From assembly GCF_017912535.1 (NCBI RefSeq), contig NZ_JAERQK010000004.1, positions 1 to 64,000 on the forward strand: DNA of 64,000 bases. The letters run 5' to 3'. Below, piece after piece: positions 27,438 through 35,852 of this stretch (positions are counted from its first letter, which is position 1; each line of letters opens with the position of its first letter). This DNA is from Motiliproteus sediminis. Its GTDB lineage: Bacteria > Pseudomonadota > Gammaproteobacteria > Pseudomonadales > Balneatricaceae. A model generated the notes under the pieces. That model saw only the letters and a program-made list of their open reading frames with translations. It did no database searches and was not told the DNA's origin. A program made the translations under genes and the position numbers.

Positions 27438-28517
27438 TTACAGGTTGGGCTTGGGACGCGGCAGGAAGGCGTTGGCTTCCCACAGATCGTAGCCTTCGCG
27501 GAATGCTTTCAGATCTTCGTAAGCCTTCTTGAAGAACGCATCTTCTGCAGACTTCTCGGTTACGACTTCATTCCATTTCTCTTCAAAGGCCGCCAGCATG
27601 GTGTCGTTCCAGTAACGGATTTCAACACCCAGTTCTTCGGCGTTCTTCTTCATAACAGAGAACTGCATGGACTCGCCTTCAGCGATGGCATTAGTCATGG
27701 ACGCCTTACAGGTGTTCTCCAGAATCGCCTGATTGGACTTGCTCATGTCGTTCCAGGTGTCCTTGTTGACCAGCAACTCAAACACGGTGGACTGCTGATG
27801 CCAGCCCGGGAAGTAGTTGTACTTGACGATCTTGTGGAAGCCCAGGCGCTGATCGATGGCAGGCTGGGAGAACTCGGAGGCATCGATAGCGCCTTTCTCC
27901 AGTGCGCCGAAGATTTCACCGCCGGGCAGCTGAGAGGTGCTCACACCCATTTTCTCCATTACGCTGGCACCCAGACCAAAGAAGCGCATGTTCAGGCCTT
28001 TCAGGTCTTCAGGCTTCTCGATAGGCTTGGCGAACCAGCCGGATGTTTCCGGAGAGATGATGGCGCACGGCAGTACTTTGACGTTATAGCCGCTGGTATC
28101 GTACATCTCCTGGTACAGTTTCAGACCGTTACCGTAGTACATCCAAGCCAGGTATTCGCCGGCTTCGGGGCCAAAGGGAACAGCGGAGAACAGCGCCGCT
28201 GCCGGCATTTTGCCCTGCCAGTAACCGGCAGTGGCGTAACCGGAGTTAACCTTGCCGCTGGATACCGCACCCAGGATCTCTGGCGGTGCAACCAGTTTGC
28301 CCGGCTCGTAAATCTTCATCTTCAAGTTGCCATCACTCATGATCGGCAATTGCTCGGAAACCCACACAATGGGGGTGCCCAGTGCCGGCAGGTGCGAGCC
28401 GAAGGCAATCGGAGTTTTCAGCAGGGTTTTTTCGGCAGCGACCGCGGGGGTAGCGGCGGTCAGGGCAGCGGCGGTAAAGGCCGCGGCAGTCAGTGCGGAC
28501 TTCGCGATTTTCTTCAT
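27438..28517 (-). CDS. dctP: TRAP substrate-binding protein DctP (lactate/2-oxo acid type)
   Basis: This 359-residue periplasmic receptor has a signal peptide (MKKIAKSALTAAAFTAAALT, cleavage near AVAA). The middle region resembles TakP and the Ca2+-lactate binding TRAP receptors: SGWFAKPIEKPEDLKGLNMR and ASEFSQPAIDQRLGFHKIVK, followed by a PGWHQQ loop. Those receptors bind lactate or 2-oxo acids through a conserved Arg and a metal. It is first in the operon, and a PdhR operator lies 125 bases upstream. GAGGA precedes the ATG. Confidence 0.88.
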   Translation of the reverse strand: MKKIAKSALTAAAFTAAALTAATPAVAAEKTLLKTPIAFGSHLPALGTPIVWVSEQLPIMSDGNLKMKIYEPGKLVAPPEILGAVSSGKVNSGYATAGYWQGKMPAAALFSAVPFGPEAGEYLAWMYYGNGLKLYQEMYDTSGYNVKVLPCAIISPETSGWFAKPIEKPEDLKGLNMRFFGLGASVMEKMGVSTSQLPGGEIFGALEKGAIDASEFSQPAIDQRLGFHKIVKYNYFPGWHQQSTVFELLVNKDTWNDMSKSNQAILENTCKASMTNAIAEGESMQFSVMKKNAEELGVEIRYWNDTMLAAFEEKWNEVVTEKSAEDAFFKKAYEDLKAFREGYDLWEANAFLPRPKPNL

Positions 28518-28641
28518 GGTTCATCCTCAGATTCGCGTTGTTTTTATATGGCGCGTTTTGGGGTCGCCCCGTGCAGTAAAGCAGACTACAGTTAACTTGC
28601 ATTGCTGCTTCGAGGCCTTTTATTTTCTGGCCAATCTTGAT

Positions 28642-28658
28642 AATTGGTAATACCAATT
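28642..28658. promoter_or_regulatory. PdhR operator upstream of dctP
   Basis: AATTGGTAATACCAATT is a perfect 7-bp inverted repeat with a three-base spacer. It fits the PdhR consensus ATTGGTNNNACCAAT exactly and is almost the operator known from the E. coli pdhR promoter. It lies 125-141 bases before dctP, so pyruvate-free PdhR probably represses the lactate operon. Confidence 0.88.
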
Positions 28659-28830
28659 TACCGATCGGAATAAATACCCTACTTGTTTCAGGTCTGCTCT
28701 GTCAAATAATCCTTCTTTTTGTGCCTAATACCAAAGTCTAATGATTCATTTAATGTGTTGATCATGATGGCTTTTATTGGTGGTTGTGCGGCCGTTTTCG
28801 AGGGGCGGGAATTGAGGGCGACCGGGTTGA

Positions 28831-28859
28831 TTGGCATTTAGCGAGATCCGGTTTAGACT
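28831..28859 (+). promoter_or_regulatory. pdhR promoter
   Basis: TTGGCA (28831-28836) and TAGACT (28854-28859) are separated by 17 bases. The second PdhR box overlaps the -10 and the start point, which fits autorepression. Confidence 0.6.
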
Positions 28860-28871
28860 GGTCATACCATT
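28857..28871. promoter_or_regulatory. second, weaker PdhR operator at the pdhR promoter
   Basis: ACTGGTCATACCATT keeps TGGT-N3-ACCA and differs from the PdhR consensus at two outer positions. It covers the end of the -10 and the likely +1 of pdhR. Confidence 0.65.
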
Positions 28872-28900
28872 TTCATCGGCGGTTTATCCGGTAGTAATTC

Positions 28901-29662
28901 ATGACGTATCGACGCGTAAAGCAGCCCAAGATTTCTGATGTGATCATGCAGGAGCTGGAGACCATGATCCTTGAGGGGAGTCTTAAGCCGGGTCAGCGGT
29001 TACCTTCTGAGCGCGATTTGGCCGTGCAGTTTGAGGTCTCGCGACCCTCTCTGCGCGAGGCGGTGCAAAAGCTGGTTGCCAAGGGATTGTTGGTCAGTCG
29101 CCAGGGTGGCGGAACCTTTGTGTCCGAGGAGATCGGCTCGGCCTTTGGTGATCCGTTGATGGAACTGTTCGCTTCTCATCCTGAGGCACAGTATGACCTG
29201 CTGGAGTTCCGCCATGCGCTCGAGGGGGTCATCGCCTACTACGCGGCCCTGCGCAGTACCGAGGCTGATCGTCAGGCGATTTTGCGCACCTATGAAGAGC
29301 TTGAGGGCTATCACAAGACAAAAGAGTTCGAGAAAGAGGTGCAGGCTGATCTGGACTTTCATCTGCGCATCGCTGAAGCAACCCACAATATGGTGCTGTT
29401 GCATGCGATGCGTGCACTGCTCGCGTTGATTAAGAAAAACATCATGACCAACCTTGAGCACATCTATCCGCGGCGCGGTCATCGCGCCAAGATTCACGGT
29501 CAACATAAGGTGTTGATGGACGCAATCTTTGCCGGCAAGCCGGACGACGCCCGCAATGCTGCGCATGAGCATCTGGCGTACGTGGAAGAGGCGCTGTTGA
29601 CCTATAGCAAAGAGGAAACTCGGCTGGAGCGCTCGCTACGTCGTGCCAATATGGGCAGCTAA
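28901..29662 (+). CDS. pdhR: pyruvate-responsive repressor PdhR (GntR/FadR family)
   Basis: This 253-residue regulator has an N-terminal winged helix (ILEGSLKPGQRLPSERDLA, VSRPSLREAVQKL, RQGGGTFV) and a C-terminal FCD domain whose His and Asp residues bind metal and ligand. The whole length closely follows E. coli PdhR, including SDPLxEL, QYDLLEFRHALEG, YYAALRST and the tail RLERSLRR. PdhR releases DNA when it binds pyruvate and controls aceEF. LldR is the nearest alternative. It is divergent from dctP and upstream of aceE. Confidence 0.93.
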   Translation: MTYRRVKQPKISDVIMQELETMILEGSLKPGQRLPSERDLAVQFEVSRPSLREAVQKLVAKGLLVSRQGGGTFVSEEIGSAFGDPLMELFASHPEAQYDLLEFRHALEGVIAYYAALRSTEADRQAILRTYEELEGYHKTKEFEKEVQADLDFHLRIAEATHNMVLLHAMRALLALIKKNIMTNLEHIYPRRGHRAKIHGQHKVLMDAIFAGKPDDARNAAHEHLAYVEEALLTYSKEETRLERSLRRANMGS

Positions 29663-29701
29663 TATCCCGATTTAACGTGTGTTTTTGGTAAGTAATCTCC
29701 T

Positions 29702-29714
29702 GTAGTTTTACTAC
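29702..29714. repeat. palindrome GTAG-N5-CTAC, copy 1, upstream of aceE
   Basis: GTAGTTTTACTAC is a perfect inverted repeat 40 bases after pdhR. The same GTAG-N5-CTAC pattern recurs 73 bases downstream. It does not fit the PdhR box, and the protein that reads it is unknown. Confidence 0.6.
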
Positions 29715-29751
29715 CTTTTTGTCTGTTTGTGCGCGAATTTTAGCCAGAATA

Positions 29752-29781
29752 TAGACATTGGTAGCGGCTCTTTTGTAGTAT
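29752..29781 (+). promoter_or_regulatory. possible aceE promoter
   Basis: TAGACA (29752-29757) and TAGTAT (29776-29781) are 18 bases apart. A PdhR half-site ATTGGT (29757-29762) and the second GTAG-N5-CTAC palindrome overlap it. The assignment is tentative. Confidence 0.4.
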
Positions 29782-29789
29782 GCCTACAA
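29773..29789. repeat. palindrome TTGTAG-N5-CTACAA, copy 2, over the aceE promoter
   Basis: TTGTAGTATGCCTACAA has six-base arms and contains the same GTAG-N5-CTAC core as the copy at 29702. It covers the proposed -10 of aceE, a position suited to repression. Confidence 0.6.
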
Positions 29790-29898
29790 TTTTTAATCGG
29801 GTGAGAAATGCTGCGTCGCAGCAGGAATGTTGCGGGGTCCTTACATATCCTCAGTGGACGCGGACCTAGTGGCCAATAAAAAAGTGGAGAATGTCATC

Positions 29899-32562
29899 GT
29901 GCAACAAGAAAGAATCGACGATATCGATCCGATCGAAACACAGGAGTGGTTGGACGCTCTCGAATCGGTTGCGAAGAACGAAGGCTCAGAGCGGGCCAAG
30001 TACCTGCTGGCAAAGCTGGGCGAGCGCGCGCGCGATCTGGGGGCTGATTATGTCGGTTCTCTGAATACGCCGTACTGCAATACCATCGCACCGAAAGATG
30101 AAGCGACCCTGCCGGGCGATCTGTTCATGGAGCGGCGTATTCGTTCCCTGATTCGCTGGAATGCGATGGCGATGGTTATGCGCGCCAACGACAATAATGA
30201 AGGTCTGGGCGGCCACATCTCCAGTTTCTCTTCGTCGGCGACTCTTTACGACGTTGGCTTTAATAACTTTTTCCGCGGTCCTGAAGGCGACAATGAAGGT
30301 GACCTGGTGTTCTTCCAGGGACACATCGCACCCGGCATATACGCCCGCGCCTATCTCGAAGGCCGTTTGACCGAAGAGCAGATGGATAACTACCGCCGTG
30401 AAGTGGACGGCAACGGTCTCTCTTCATATCCCCACCCCTGGCTCATGCCCGACTTCTGGCAGTTTCCTACGGTTTCCATGGGGCTGGGTCCGATTCAGGC
30501 GATCTATCAGGCTCACGTGATGCGTTACCTGTCTGCCCGCGGCCTGATCAATCGTGGTGATCGTAAGGTATGGGCGTTCCTGGGCGACGGTGAAACCGAC
30601 GAGCCGGAATCTCTGGGTGCCATCGCCCTTGCCGGGCGTGAAAAGCTCGAGAACCTGATTTTTGTGGTCAACTGTAACCTGCAACGGCTGGATGGTCCGG
30701 TGCGTGGTAACGGCAAGATCGTGCAGGAGCTTGAAGGTGTTTTCCGTGGTGCGGGCTGGAACGTAATCAAGGTGCTCTGGGGGCGTCACTGGGACCCGCT
30801 GTTCGAACGTGACACCAACGGCTTGCTGCAAAAGCGCATGGATGAAGTGTGCGATGGCGAGTTGCAAAACTGTAAAGCCAACGGTGGTGCCTACACTCGC
30901 GAGCATTTCTTTGGCAAGTACCCTGAGTTGGCCGAAATGGTTAAGGATATGTCCGATGAAGACATCATGAACCTTAACCGCGGTGGCCACGATCCCTACA
31001 AGGTTTACGCAGCCTACAACGAAGCGGTTAACCACAAGGGACAGCCGACCGTCATTCTGGCCCAGACCGTTAAGGGTTACGGCACGGGTAAGTCGGGCGA
31101 AGCCAAAAACGACACCCACTCCATGAAGAAGGTGGCGATGGATGACCTGATCGACTTCCGCGATCGCTTCAACATCCCGCTGGAGGAGGATCAGCTCAAG
31201 TCTGTTCCCTATTACCGCCCATCGCCGGATAGCCCGGAACTGAAATACATGATGGAGCGTCGGGCTAAGCTCGGGGGCGTCTACCCGCAGCGCCGCAACG
31301 ACTTTGAAGCGTTGCAGGTTCCGCCGCTTAGCGATCTCGACAGTCAGCTCAAAGACAGCGGCAAGCGCGAACTTTCCACCACTATGTCATTTGTGCGGAT
31401 TCTGTCGACCCTGGCCAAAGACAAGAACATCGGTGAGCGGATAGTGCCGATCGTACCTGACGAGGCACGAACCTTCGGTATGGAGGGGATGTTCCGCCAG
31501 TTGGGTATCTATACCTCGGAAGACCAGCTCTACACCCCGCACGATCGTGACCAGATCATGTGGTACAAGGAGTCCAAGAGCGGCCAGATTCTCGAAGAGG
31601 GGATCAACGAATCCGGTTCCATGTCAGCCTGGATCGCGGCGGCGACGGCTTACAGTAACCACAATTGCCCGATGATCCCGTTCTATATCTCCTACTCCAT
31701 GTTTGGTATGCAGCGCACCATGGATCTGGTGTGGGCCGCGGGTGATATTCAGGCACGTGGCTTCCTGATCGGGGCTACCGCAGGGCGGACCACTCTCAAT
31801 GGTGAAGGCCTGCAGCATGAGGATGGCCACAGCCACCTGATGGCGGCGATGGTGCCGAACTGCGTATCCTACGATCCGACCTACGGCTACGAGCTGGCGG
31901 TGATCATTCAGGACGGTCTCAAGCGCATGTTCCAGGATAAGGAGAACAAGTTCTACTACCTGACCGTGATGAACGAAAACTACCCGCAACCGGCCATGCC
32001 GCAGGGCGCGGAAGAGGGCATCATCAAGGGTCTGTACCTGCTTGAAGAGGGTAAGGCAAGCGCCAAGAAGAAGGTCCAGTTGATGGGTAGCGGCACCATT
32101 CTGCGCGAAGTACGCGCTGCGGCCGAGATCCTGCGTGACGAGTACGGGGTTGAGTCCGACGTCTGGAGTGCGACCAGCTTTAACGAGCTGCGCCGTGAAG
32201 CGCTGGACTGCTCGCGCTGGAATATGCTGCATCCGGAAGAGGAAGCCCGGGTCTCTTACGTTGAGAGCTGTCTGGCTGGCCGCAAGGGGCCGGTTATTGC
32301 GTCAACCGACTACATCAAATCCTATGCCGACCAGATTCGCGAATTCGTTCCGGGCACTTTCCGTGTTCTGGGTACCGATGGCTACGGTCGCTCTGACACC
32401 CGTGCCAAGCTGCGCGAGTTCTTCGAAGTGAACCGCTACTACGTCGTGGTTGCTGCGCTCAAGGCGCTGGCCGATGAGGGCAGCATCAAGCCCGCAGAGG
32501 TCACCAAAGCGATCAAGAAGTTCAACATCAATCCGGACAAGCCGAACCCGCTGACCGTTTAA
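29899..32562 (+). CDS. aceE: pyruvate dehydrogenase E1 component
   Basis: This is the thiamine diphosphate-dependent decarboxylase of the pyruvate dehydrogenase complex, in the homodimeric form of gammaproteobacteria. The GDGETDEPES...NCNLQRLDGPV region (about residues 230-265) is the ThDP/Mg2+ motif. EGLQHEDGHSH and IPFYISYSMFGMQR are further family hallmarks. I chose the GTG at 29899 (GGAG nine bases upstream) because it gives 887 residues, the length of E. coli AceE. The frame is open from 29827, which would add 24 residues. Confidence 0.95.
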   Translation: MQQERIDDIDPIETQEWLDALESVAKNEGSERAKYLLAKLGERARDLGADYVGSLNTPYCNTIAPKDEATLPGDLFMERRIRSLIRWNAMAMVMRANDNNEGLGGHISSFSSSATLYDVGFNNFFRGPEGDNEGDLVFFQGHIAPGIYARAYLEGRLTEEQMDNYRREVDGNGLSSYPHPWLMPDFWQFPTVSMGLGPIQAIYQAHVMRYLSARGLINRGDRKVWAFLGDGETDEPESLGAIALAGREKLENLIFVVNCNLQRLDGPVRGNGKIVQELEGVFRGAGWNVIKVLWGRHWDPLFERDTNGLLQKRMDEVCDGELQNCKANGGAYTREHFFGKYPELAEMVKDMSDEDIMNLNRGGHDPYKVYAAYNEAVNHKGQPTVILAQTVKGYGTGKSGEAKNDTHSMKKVAMDDLIDFRDRFNIPLEEDQLKSVPYYRPSPDSPELKYMMERRAKLGGVYPQRRNDFEALQVPPLSDLDSQLKDSGKRELSTTMSFVRILSTLAKDKNIGERIVPIVPDEARTFGMEGMFRQLGIYTSEDQLYTPHDRDQIMWYKESKSGQILEEGINESGSMSAWIAAATAYSNHNCPMIPFYISYSMFGMQRTMDLVWAAGDIQARGFLIGATAGRTTLNGEGLQHEDGHSHLMAAMVPNCVSYDPTYGYELAVIIQDGLKRMFQDKENKFYYLTVMNENYPQPAMPQGAEEGIIKGLYLLEEGKASAKKKVQLMGSGTILREVRAAAEILRDEYGVESDVWSATSFNELRREALDCSRWNMLHPEEEARVSYVESCLAGRKGPVIASTDYIKSYADQIREFVPGTFRVLGTDGYGRSDTRAKLREFFEVNRYYVVVAALKALADEGSIKPAEVTKAIKKFNINPDKPNPLTV

Positions 32563-32614
32563 CAGCGCAGAGTAACGGATAGACACGAACGGATAGCGAC
32601 GAGAGGACAACAAA

Positions 32615-34540
32615 GTGACAGCTAAAACAATTACCGTACCGGATATCGGTGGCCACAACGATGTTGATGTCATTGAGGTATGCGTCAAAGTAGGTGACCA
32701 GGTCAACGAAGGCGATTCGCTGATCGTGCTGGAAACCGACAAAGCCTCGATGGAAGTGCCGGCGGATTTCAGCGGCGTGATCACCAAACTGCTGGTGAAT
32801 GAAGGCGATACCGTCAACGAAGGCGACGTCATTGCCGAGATGGCTGCTGAAGGCGCTGCGGATGCGCCTGCAGCGGCCCCCGCGCCTGCGGCAGAACCCG
32901 CTCCAGTCCCTGCGCCTGTGGCGGCCGCCCCGGCTGCGGGTGGCAGCGAATCGGTTGTGGTGCCGGATATTGGCGGCCATGAAGGCGTAGATGTGATTGA
33001 AGTGTGCGTCAAAGTGGGTGACGAGGTCGCCGAAGGGGATTCTCTGATCGTGCTTGAAACCGACAAGGCCTCAATGGAAGTGCCGGCGCCCAAGGCGGGT
33101 GTGGTTAAGGCGCTGAGCATCAAAGAGGGTGACACGGTTTCTGAAGGCGATGTCATTCTTGAGCTTGGCGTGGCCGGCGGTGCGGCACCAGCTACTGCGG
33201 CTGCGCCGGCTGCGGCCCCCGAAACGGCACCTGCTGCAGCGCCGGCGCCCGTTATGGGTGGCGTTGAGCCGGTTACTGTGCCGGATATTGGTGGGCACGA
33301 AGGCGTCGATGTAATCGAAGTCTGCGTCAAGGTCGGCGACAGCATCAGCGAAGGTGACTCCCTGATCGTATTGGAAACTGACAAAGCCTCAATGGAAGTG
33401 CCTGCGCCCAAAAGTGGTGTGGTGAAAGCCATCAAGGTTAAAGAGGGTGGTACCGTTTCCGAGGGTGATCTTATCCTTGAGCTGGAGGTGGCCGGTGGCG
33501 CAGCGTCTGCACCGGCTCCCGCGGCGAGCGCACCTGCAGCCGCACCAGCTCCTGCAGCGGCGCCGGTTGCCTCTAAGCCGGCCGCGGCACCGGTCCAGAA
33601 TCTGGAGGCCCTGGAGCAAGGCAACAAGAAAGTTCATGCAGGCCCGGCAGTACGCGCCACTGCGCGCGAGTTCGGCGTTGATCTGAACAAGGTTGCCGGC
33701 ACCGGCCCGAAGGGACGTATCCTCAAAGAGGATGTACAGGCCTATGTCAAACAAGCGCTGGCGAATGTCGACAAAGCTCCGGCTGCTGCCGCTGGTGGTG
33801 GTTCAGGTGTGCCTGCGATTCCCGCGGTGGATTTCTCCCAGTTCGGCGAGATCGAACTCGAGAAGATGAGCAAGATCAAGAAGGTCACCGCCGAGAACAT
33901 GACCCGCTGCTGGCTCAATGTGCCGCACGTGACCCAGTTCGACGATATCGATATCACCGAACTGGAGAAATTCCGTAAGGAGATCAAGGCTGAGGCGGAA
34001 AAGGCCGGTGCCAAGGTGACGCCGCTGCCGTTCATGATCAAGGCGGTGGCCGCGGCGCTGCGGGCGCACCCCAACTTTAATGTGTCGATGCACGCCGACG
34101 GCGAACATATCGTTCACAAGAAGTACGTGCACATCGGTATTGCCATGGATACCCCGGTCGGTCTGATGGTTCCGGTTATTCGCAACGCCGACCAAAAGTC
34201 TATCTACGAGCTGGCGAAAGAGGCGGCGGAACTGGGTGCGAAAGCCAAGAACCGCAAGCTGAAACCTGCAGATATGCAGGGCTCCTGTTTCACCATATCC
34301 AGCCTGGGTGGTATTGGTGGTACCGGCTTCACCCCGATCGTTCCGGCACCTGAAGTGGCCATACTGGGTGTGTCTCGGGCCGATGTGAAGCCGGTCTGGG
34401 ATGGTAGCCAGTTTGTGCCGCGCACCATGTTGCCGGTGGCGCTTTCCTACGACCACCGCGCGATCAACGGCGCCGATGCGGGGCGCTTTATGCACACCTT
34501 TGGCGCCATGCTGAGCGATGTGCGCCGGCTGCTGCTCTGA
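32615..34540 (+). CDS. aceF: dihydrolipoamide acetyltransferase E2 with three lipoyl domains
   Basis: This 641-residue core subunit transfers the acetyl group to CoA. Three lipoyl domains lie at roughly 1-75, 112-187 and 222-297, each with the lipoylated Lys in LETDKASMEVP. They are separated by Ala/Pro-rich linkers and followed by the E1/E3-binding domain (VHAGPAVRATAREFGVDLNK, near 337) and the catalytic domain ending with SYDHRAINGADAGRF. It starts with GTG after GAGAGGA. No lpd (E3) gene follows, unlike E. coli. Confidence 0.96.
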   Translation: MTAKTITVPDIGGHNDVDVIEVCVKVGDQVNEGDSLIVLETDKASMEVPADFSGVITKLLVNEGDTVNEGDVIAEMAAEGAADAPAAAPAPAAEPAPVPAPVAAAPAAGGSESVVVPDIGGHEGVDVIEVCVKVGDEVAEGDSLIVLETDKASMEVPAPKAGVVKALSIKEGDTVSEGDVILELGVAGGAAPATAAAPAAAPETAPAAAPAPVMGGVEPVTVPDIGGHEGVDVIEVCVKVGDSISEGDSLIVLETDKASMEVPAPKSGVVKAIKVKEGGTVSEGDLILELEVAGGAASAPAPAASAPAAAPAPAAAPVASKPAAAPVQNLEALEQGNKKVHAGPAVRATAREFGVDLNKVAGTGPKGRILKEDVQAYVKQALANVDKAPAAAAGGGSGVPAIPAVDFSQFGEIELEKMSKIKKVTAENMTRCWLNVPHVTQFDDIDITELEKFRKEIKAEAEKAGAKVTPLPFMIKAVAAALRAHPNFNVSMHADGEHIVHKKYVHIGIAMDTPVGLMVPVIRNADQKSIYELAKEAAELGAKAKNRKLKPADMQGSCFTISSLGGIGGTGFTPIVPAPEVAILGVSRADVKPVWDGSQFVPRTMLPVALSYDHRAINGADAGRFMHTFGAMLSDVRRLLL

Positions 34541-34556
34541 TCTGCTCGACTGAGAA

Positions 34557-34583
34557 AATCCCCCGGGCGGGGGATTTTTTTTG
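34557..34583 (+). terminator. intrinsic terminator after aceF
   Basis: AATCCCCC (34557-34564) pairs with GGGGGATT (34569-34576) around a four-base loop, followed by a run of T. It separates aceEF from the signalling cluster and confirms that no lpd is cotranscribed. Confidence 0.92.
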
Positions 34584-34715
34584 CCCGGAATTTGTGACCA
34601 TCTGTTGCCAGAGGTCAGCTAAAAAGTTTATCTCGTCGGCCGCCCTATATTAGACTGTGATAAAACGATCTGGTGTCGGCAGTGATGCTGATAACGTCTC
34701 AGGGTGAGTAACGCG

Positions 34716-35513
34716 ATGGACATGGATGACAACAGAACCCGAACGCTGCTGCTGGTTGATGATGAGGAGAATATTCTCCGCAGCCTGAAGCGCCTGTTTC
34801 GGCGTGAAGGTTATACCATTATCACCGCACTCAGCGGTGCCGAGGGGCTGGAGTTATTAGCGCAGTACCCGGTGGGTGTTATCGTTTCGGATCAACGTAT
34901 GCCGGAGATGACCGGTAGCGAATTCCTGCATAAAGTCAAAGAACTCTACCCCGATACTGTCCGCATCATTCTGAGTGGCTACACCGACCTGGAGTCGGTT
35001 ACGGAGTCGATCAACGTGGGGGCGGTGTACAAGTTTCTGACCAAGCCATGGGATGACGAATTGCTGAGCAAGAACGTTGCCGAAGCGTTTCGCCTCCATG
35101 AGCTCAACGATGACAATCAGCGCCTTACCTCACAGCTGAGACAAGCGAATCAGGAGCTTGAGCGGCGGGTAGAGGAGAAAACCCGCGAGCTGCAGTTCAA
35201 TGTCCAGGCTTTGAAGATCTCTCAGGATGTGCTTGAAGAGCTGCCGCTTGCGGTGCTGGGAATCAGCGGCGACGATGTGGTCGTTGCCAATCGCCAGGCG
35301 CGTGCGCTTTTCGATCAGCAGCCAATGATGTTGGGCGCGCCTGTGGCCGAGCTGTTGCCGGAGTCGATGCTGGCGATCTATCGGCGGGCGGTAGACGGCC
35401 AGAGCGCTTGCCAAGAGGTCACTTTTGTGGGCAAACGGTGGCGATGCCAATGTGCCCGCAATGCCAGTGAGGGGCCCCATCAGGGGTATATTTTCACGCT
35501 GCTTGAGCAGTAG
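34716..35513 (+). CDS. response regulator, REC plus coiled coil and PAS-like domain
   Basis: The REC domain has the acidic pair in LLVDDEENI, the phosphoacceptor Asp59 in VSDQRMPEM, the switch Ser in ILSGYTD and the Lys in FLTKPW. A coiled coil (about 130-165) leads into a PAS-like domain (DVLEELPLAVLGISGDDVVV onward). There is no DNA-binding or catalytic domain, so it likely acts by protein contact. The ATG at 34716 follows AGGGTGAG; a GTG at 34704 is an alternative. It is first in a seven-gene cluster with overlapping or close genes. Confidence 0.85.
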   Translation: MDMDDNRTRTLLLVDDEENILRSLKRLFRREGYTIITALSGAEGLELLAQYPVGVIVSDQRMPEMTGSEFLHKVKELYPDTVRIILSGYTDLESVTESINVGAVYKFLTKPWDDELLSKNVAEAFRLHELNDDNQRLTSQLRQANQELERRVEEKTRELQFNVQALKISQDVLEELPLAVLGISGDDVVVANRQARALFDQQPMMLGAPVAELLPESMLAIYRRAVDGQSACQEVTFVGKRWRCQCARNASEGPHQGYIFTLLEQ

Positions 35514-35534
35514 GGCGGCCAGCGAGGTTCATGG

Positions 35535-35852
35535 ATGGATAACGCACAGCAAACCCTGGAGCTGGAACAGGCGGAGGCTGGCATGACGCTGGCGGACGAT
35601 GTGTTTGATGCCAATGGCGGGGTGTTGGTGAGTGCGGGTACGGAACTGACCGACAAGCTGATACAGATCCTGCGCCGGCGAGAAATCAAAACCCTGGAGG
35701 TCAATAGCCCGGAGCTCGATGCCGAGTCCCGGCTGAGCCGACGGCAGGCAATCGAGCAGCGGCTGGAACGGCAGTACGCACCGTTCAATAGTCCTACCAT
35801 GGACCAGCTAAAAGAGCTGTTTCGGCACTATCATACGCGAGGACTGAGCTGA
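35535..35852 (+). CDS. 105-residue module protein of the signalling cluster
   Basis: This is a small protein without a named family that I can be sure of. Residues 8-50 (LELEQAEAGMTLADDVFD ... LVSAGTELTDKLI) resemble the C-terminal end of the REC/HD-GYP-like protein encoded at 36708 (LAPGMRLSRDLY ... LLTKGREFNDVLIRKL). It therefore looks like a free copy of that accessory module, which is common at the ends of HD-GYP proteins. Its TGA overlaps the ATG of the HDOD gene. Confidence 0.7.
   Translation: MDNAQQTLELEQAEAGMTLADDVFDANGGVLVSAGTELTDKLIQILRRREIKTLEVNSPELDAESRLSRRQAIEQRLERQYAPFNSPTMDQLKELFRHYHTRGLS

Larger units (their letters stand above)
28518..28900. other. divergent regulatory region dctP / pdhR
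   Basis: This 383-base region between the divergent starts holds a strong PdhR box near its dctP side, a sigma-70 promoter for pdhR and a weaker PdhR box on that promoter. The middle (about 28660-28830) is otherwise featureless to me. No ORF or RNA gene is seen. Confidence 0.75.

Noticed and set aside
27366-28595. 409-residue open frame opposite dctP
   Set aside because: It covers the dctP gene and its leader on the other strand. dctP has a signal peptide, a ribosome-binding site and family identity.
29827-29898. Longer aceE with 24 extra N-terminal residues
   Set aside because: The GTG at 29899 has a good ribosome-binding site and gives 887 residues, exactly the E. coli length; the extension has no counterpart.
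32615-33520. Triple DNA repeat suggesting a satellite or CRISPR-like array
   Set aside because: The repeats are the three lipoyl domains of AceF, in frame and diverged at third positions.
32302-33627. 441-residue open frame antisense to aceE/aceF
   Set aside because: It is a low-complexity Ala/Ser/Thr translation of the Ala/Pro linkers and lipoyl repeats of aceF on the other strand.
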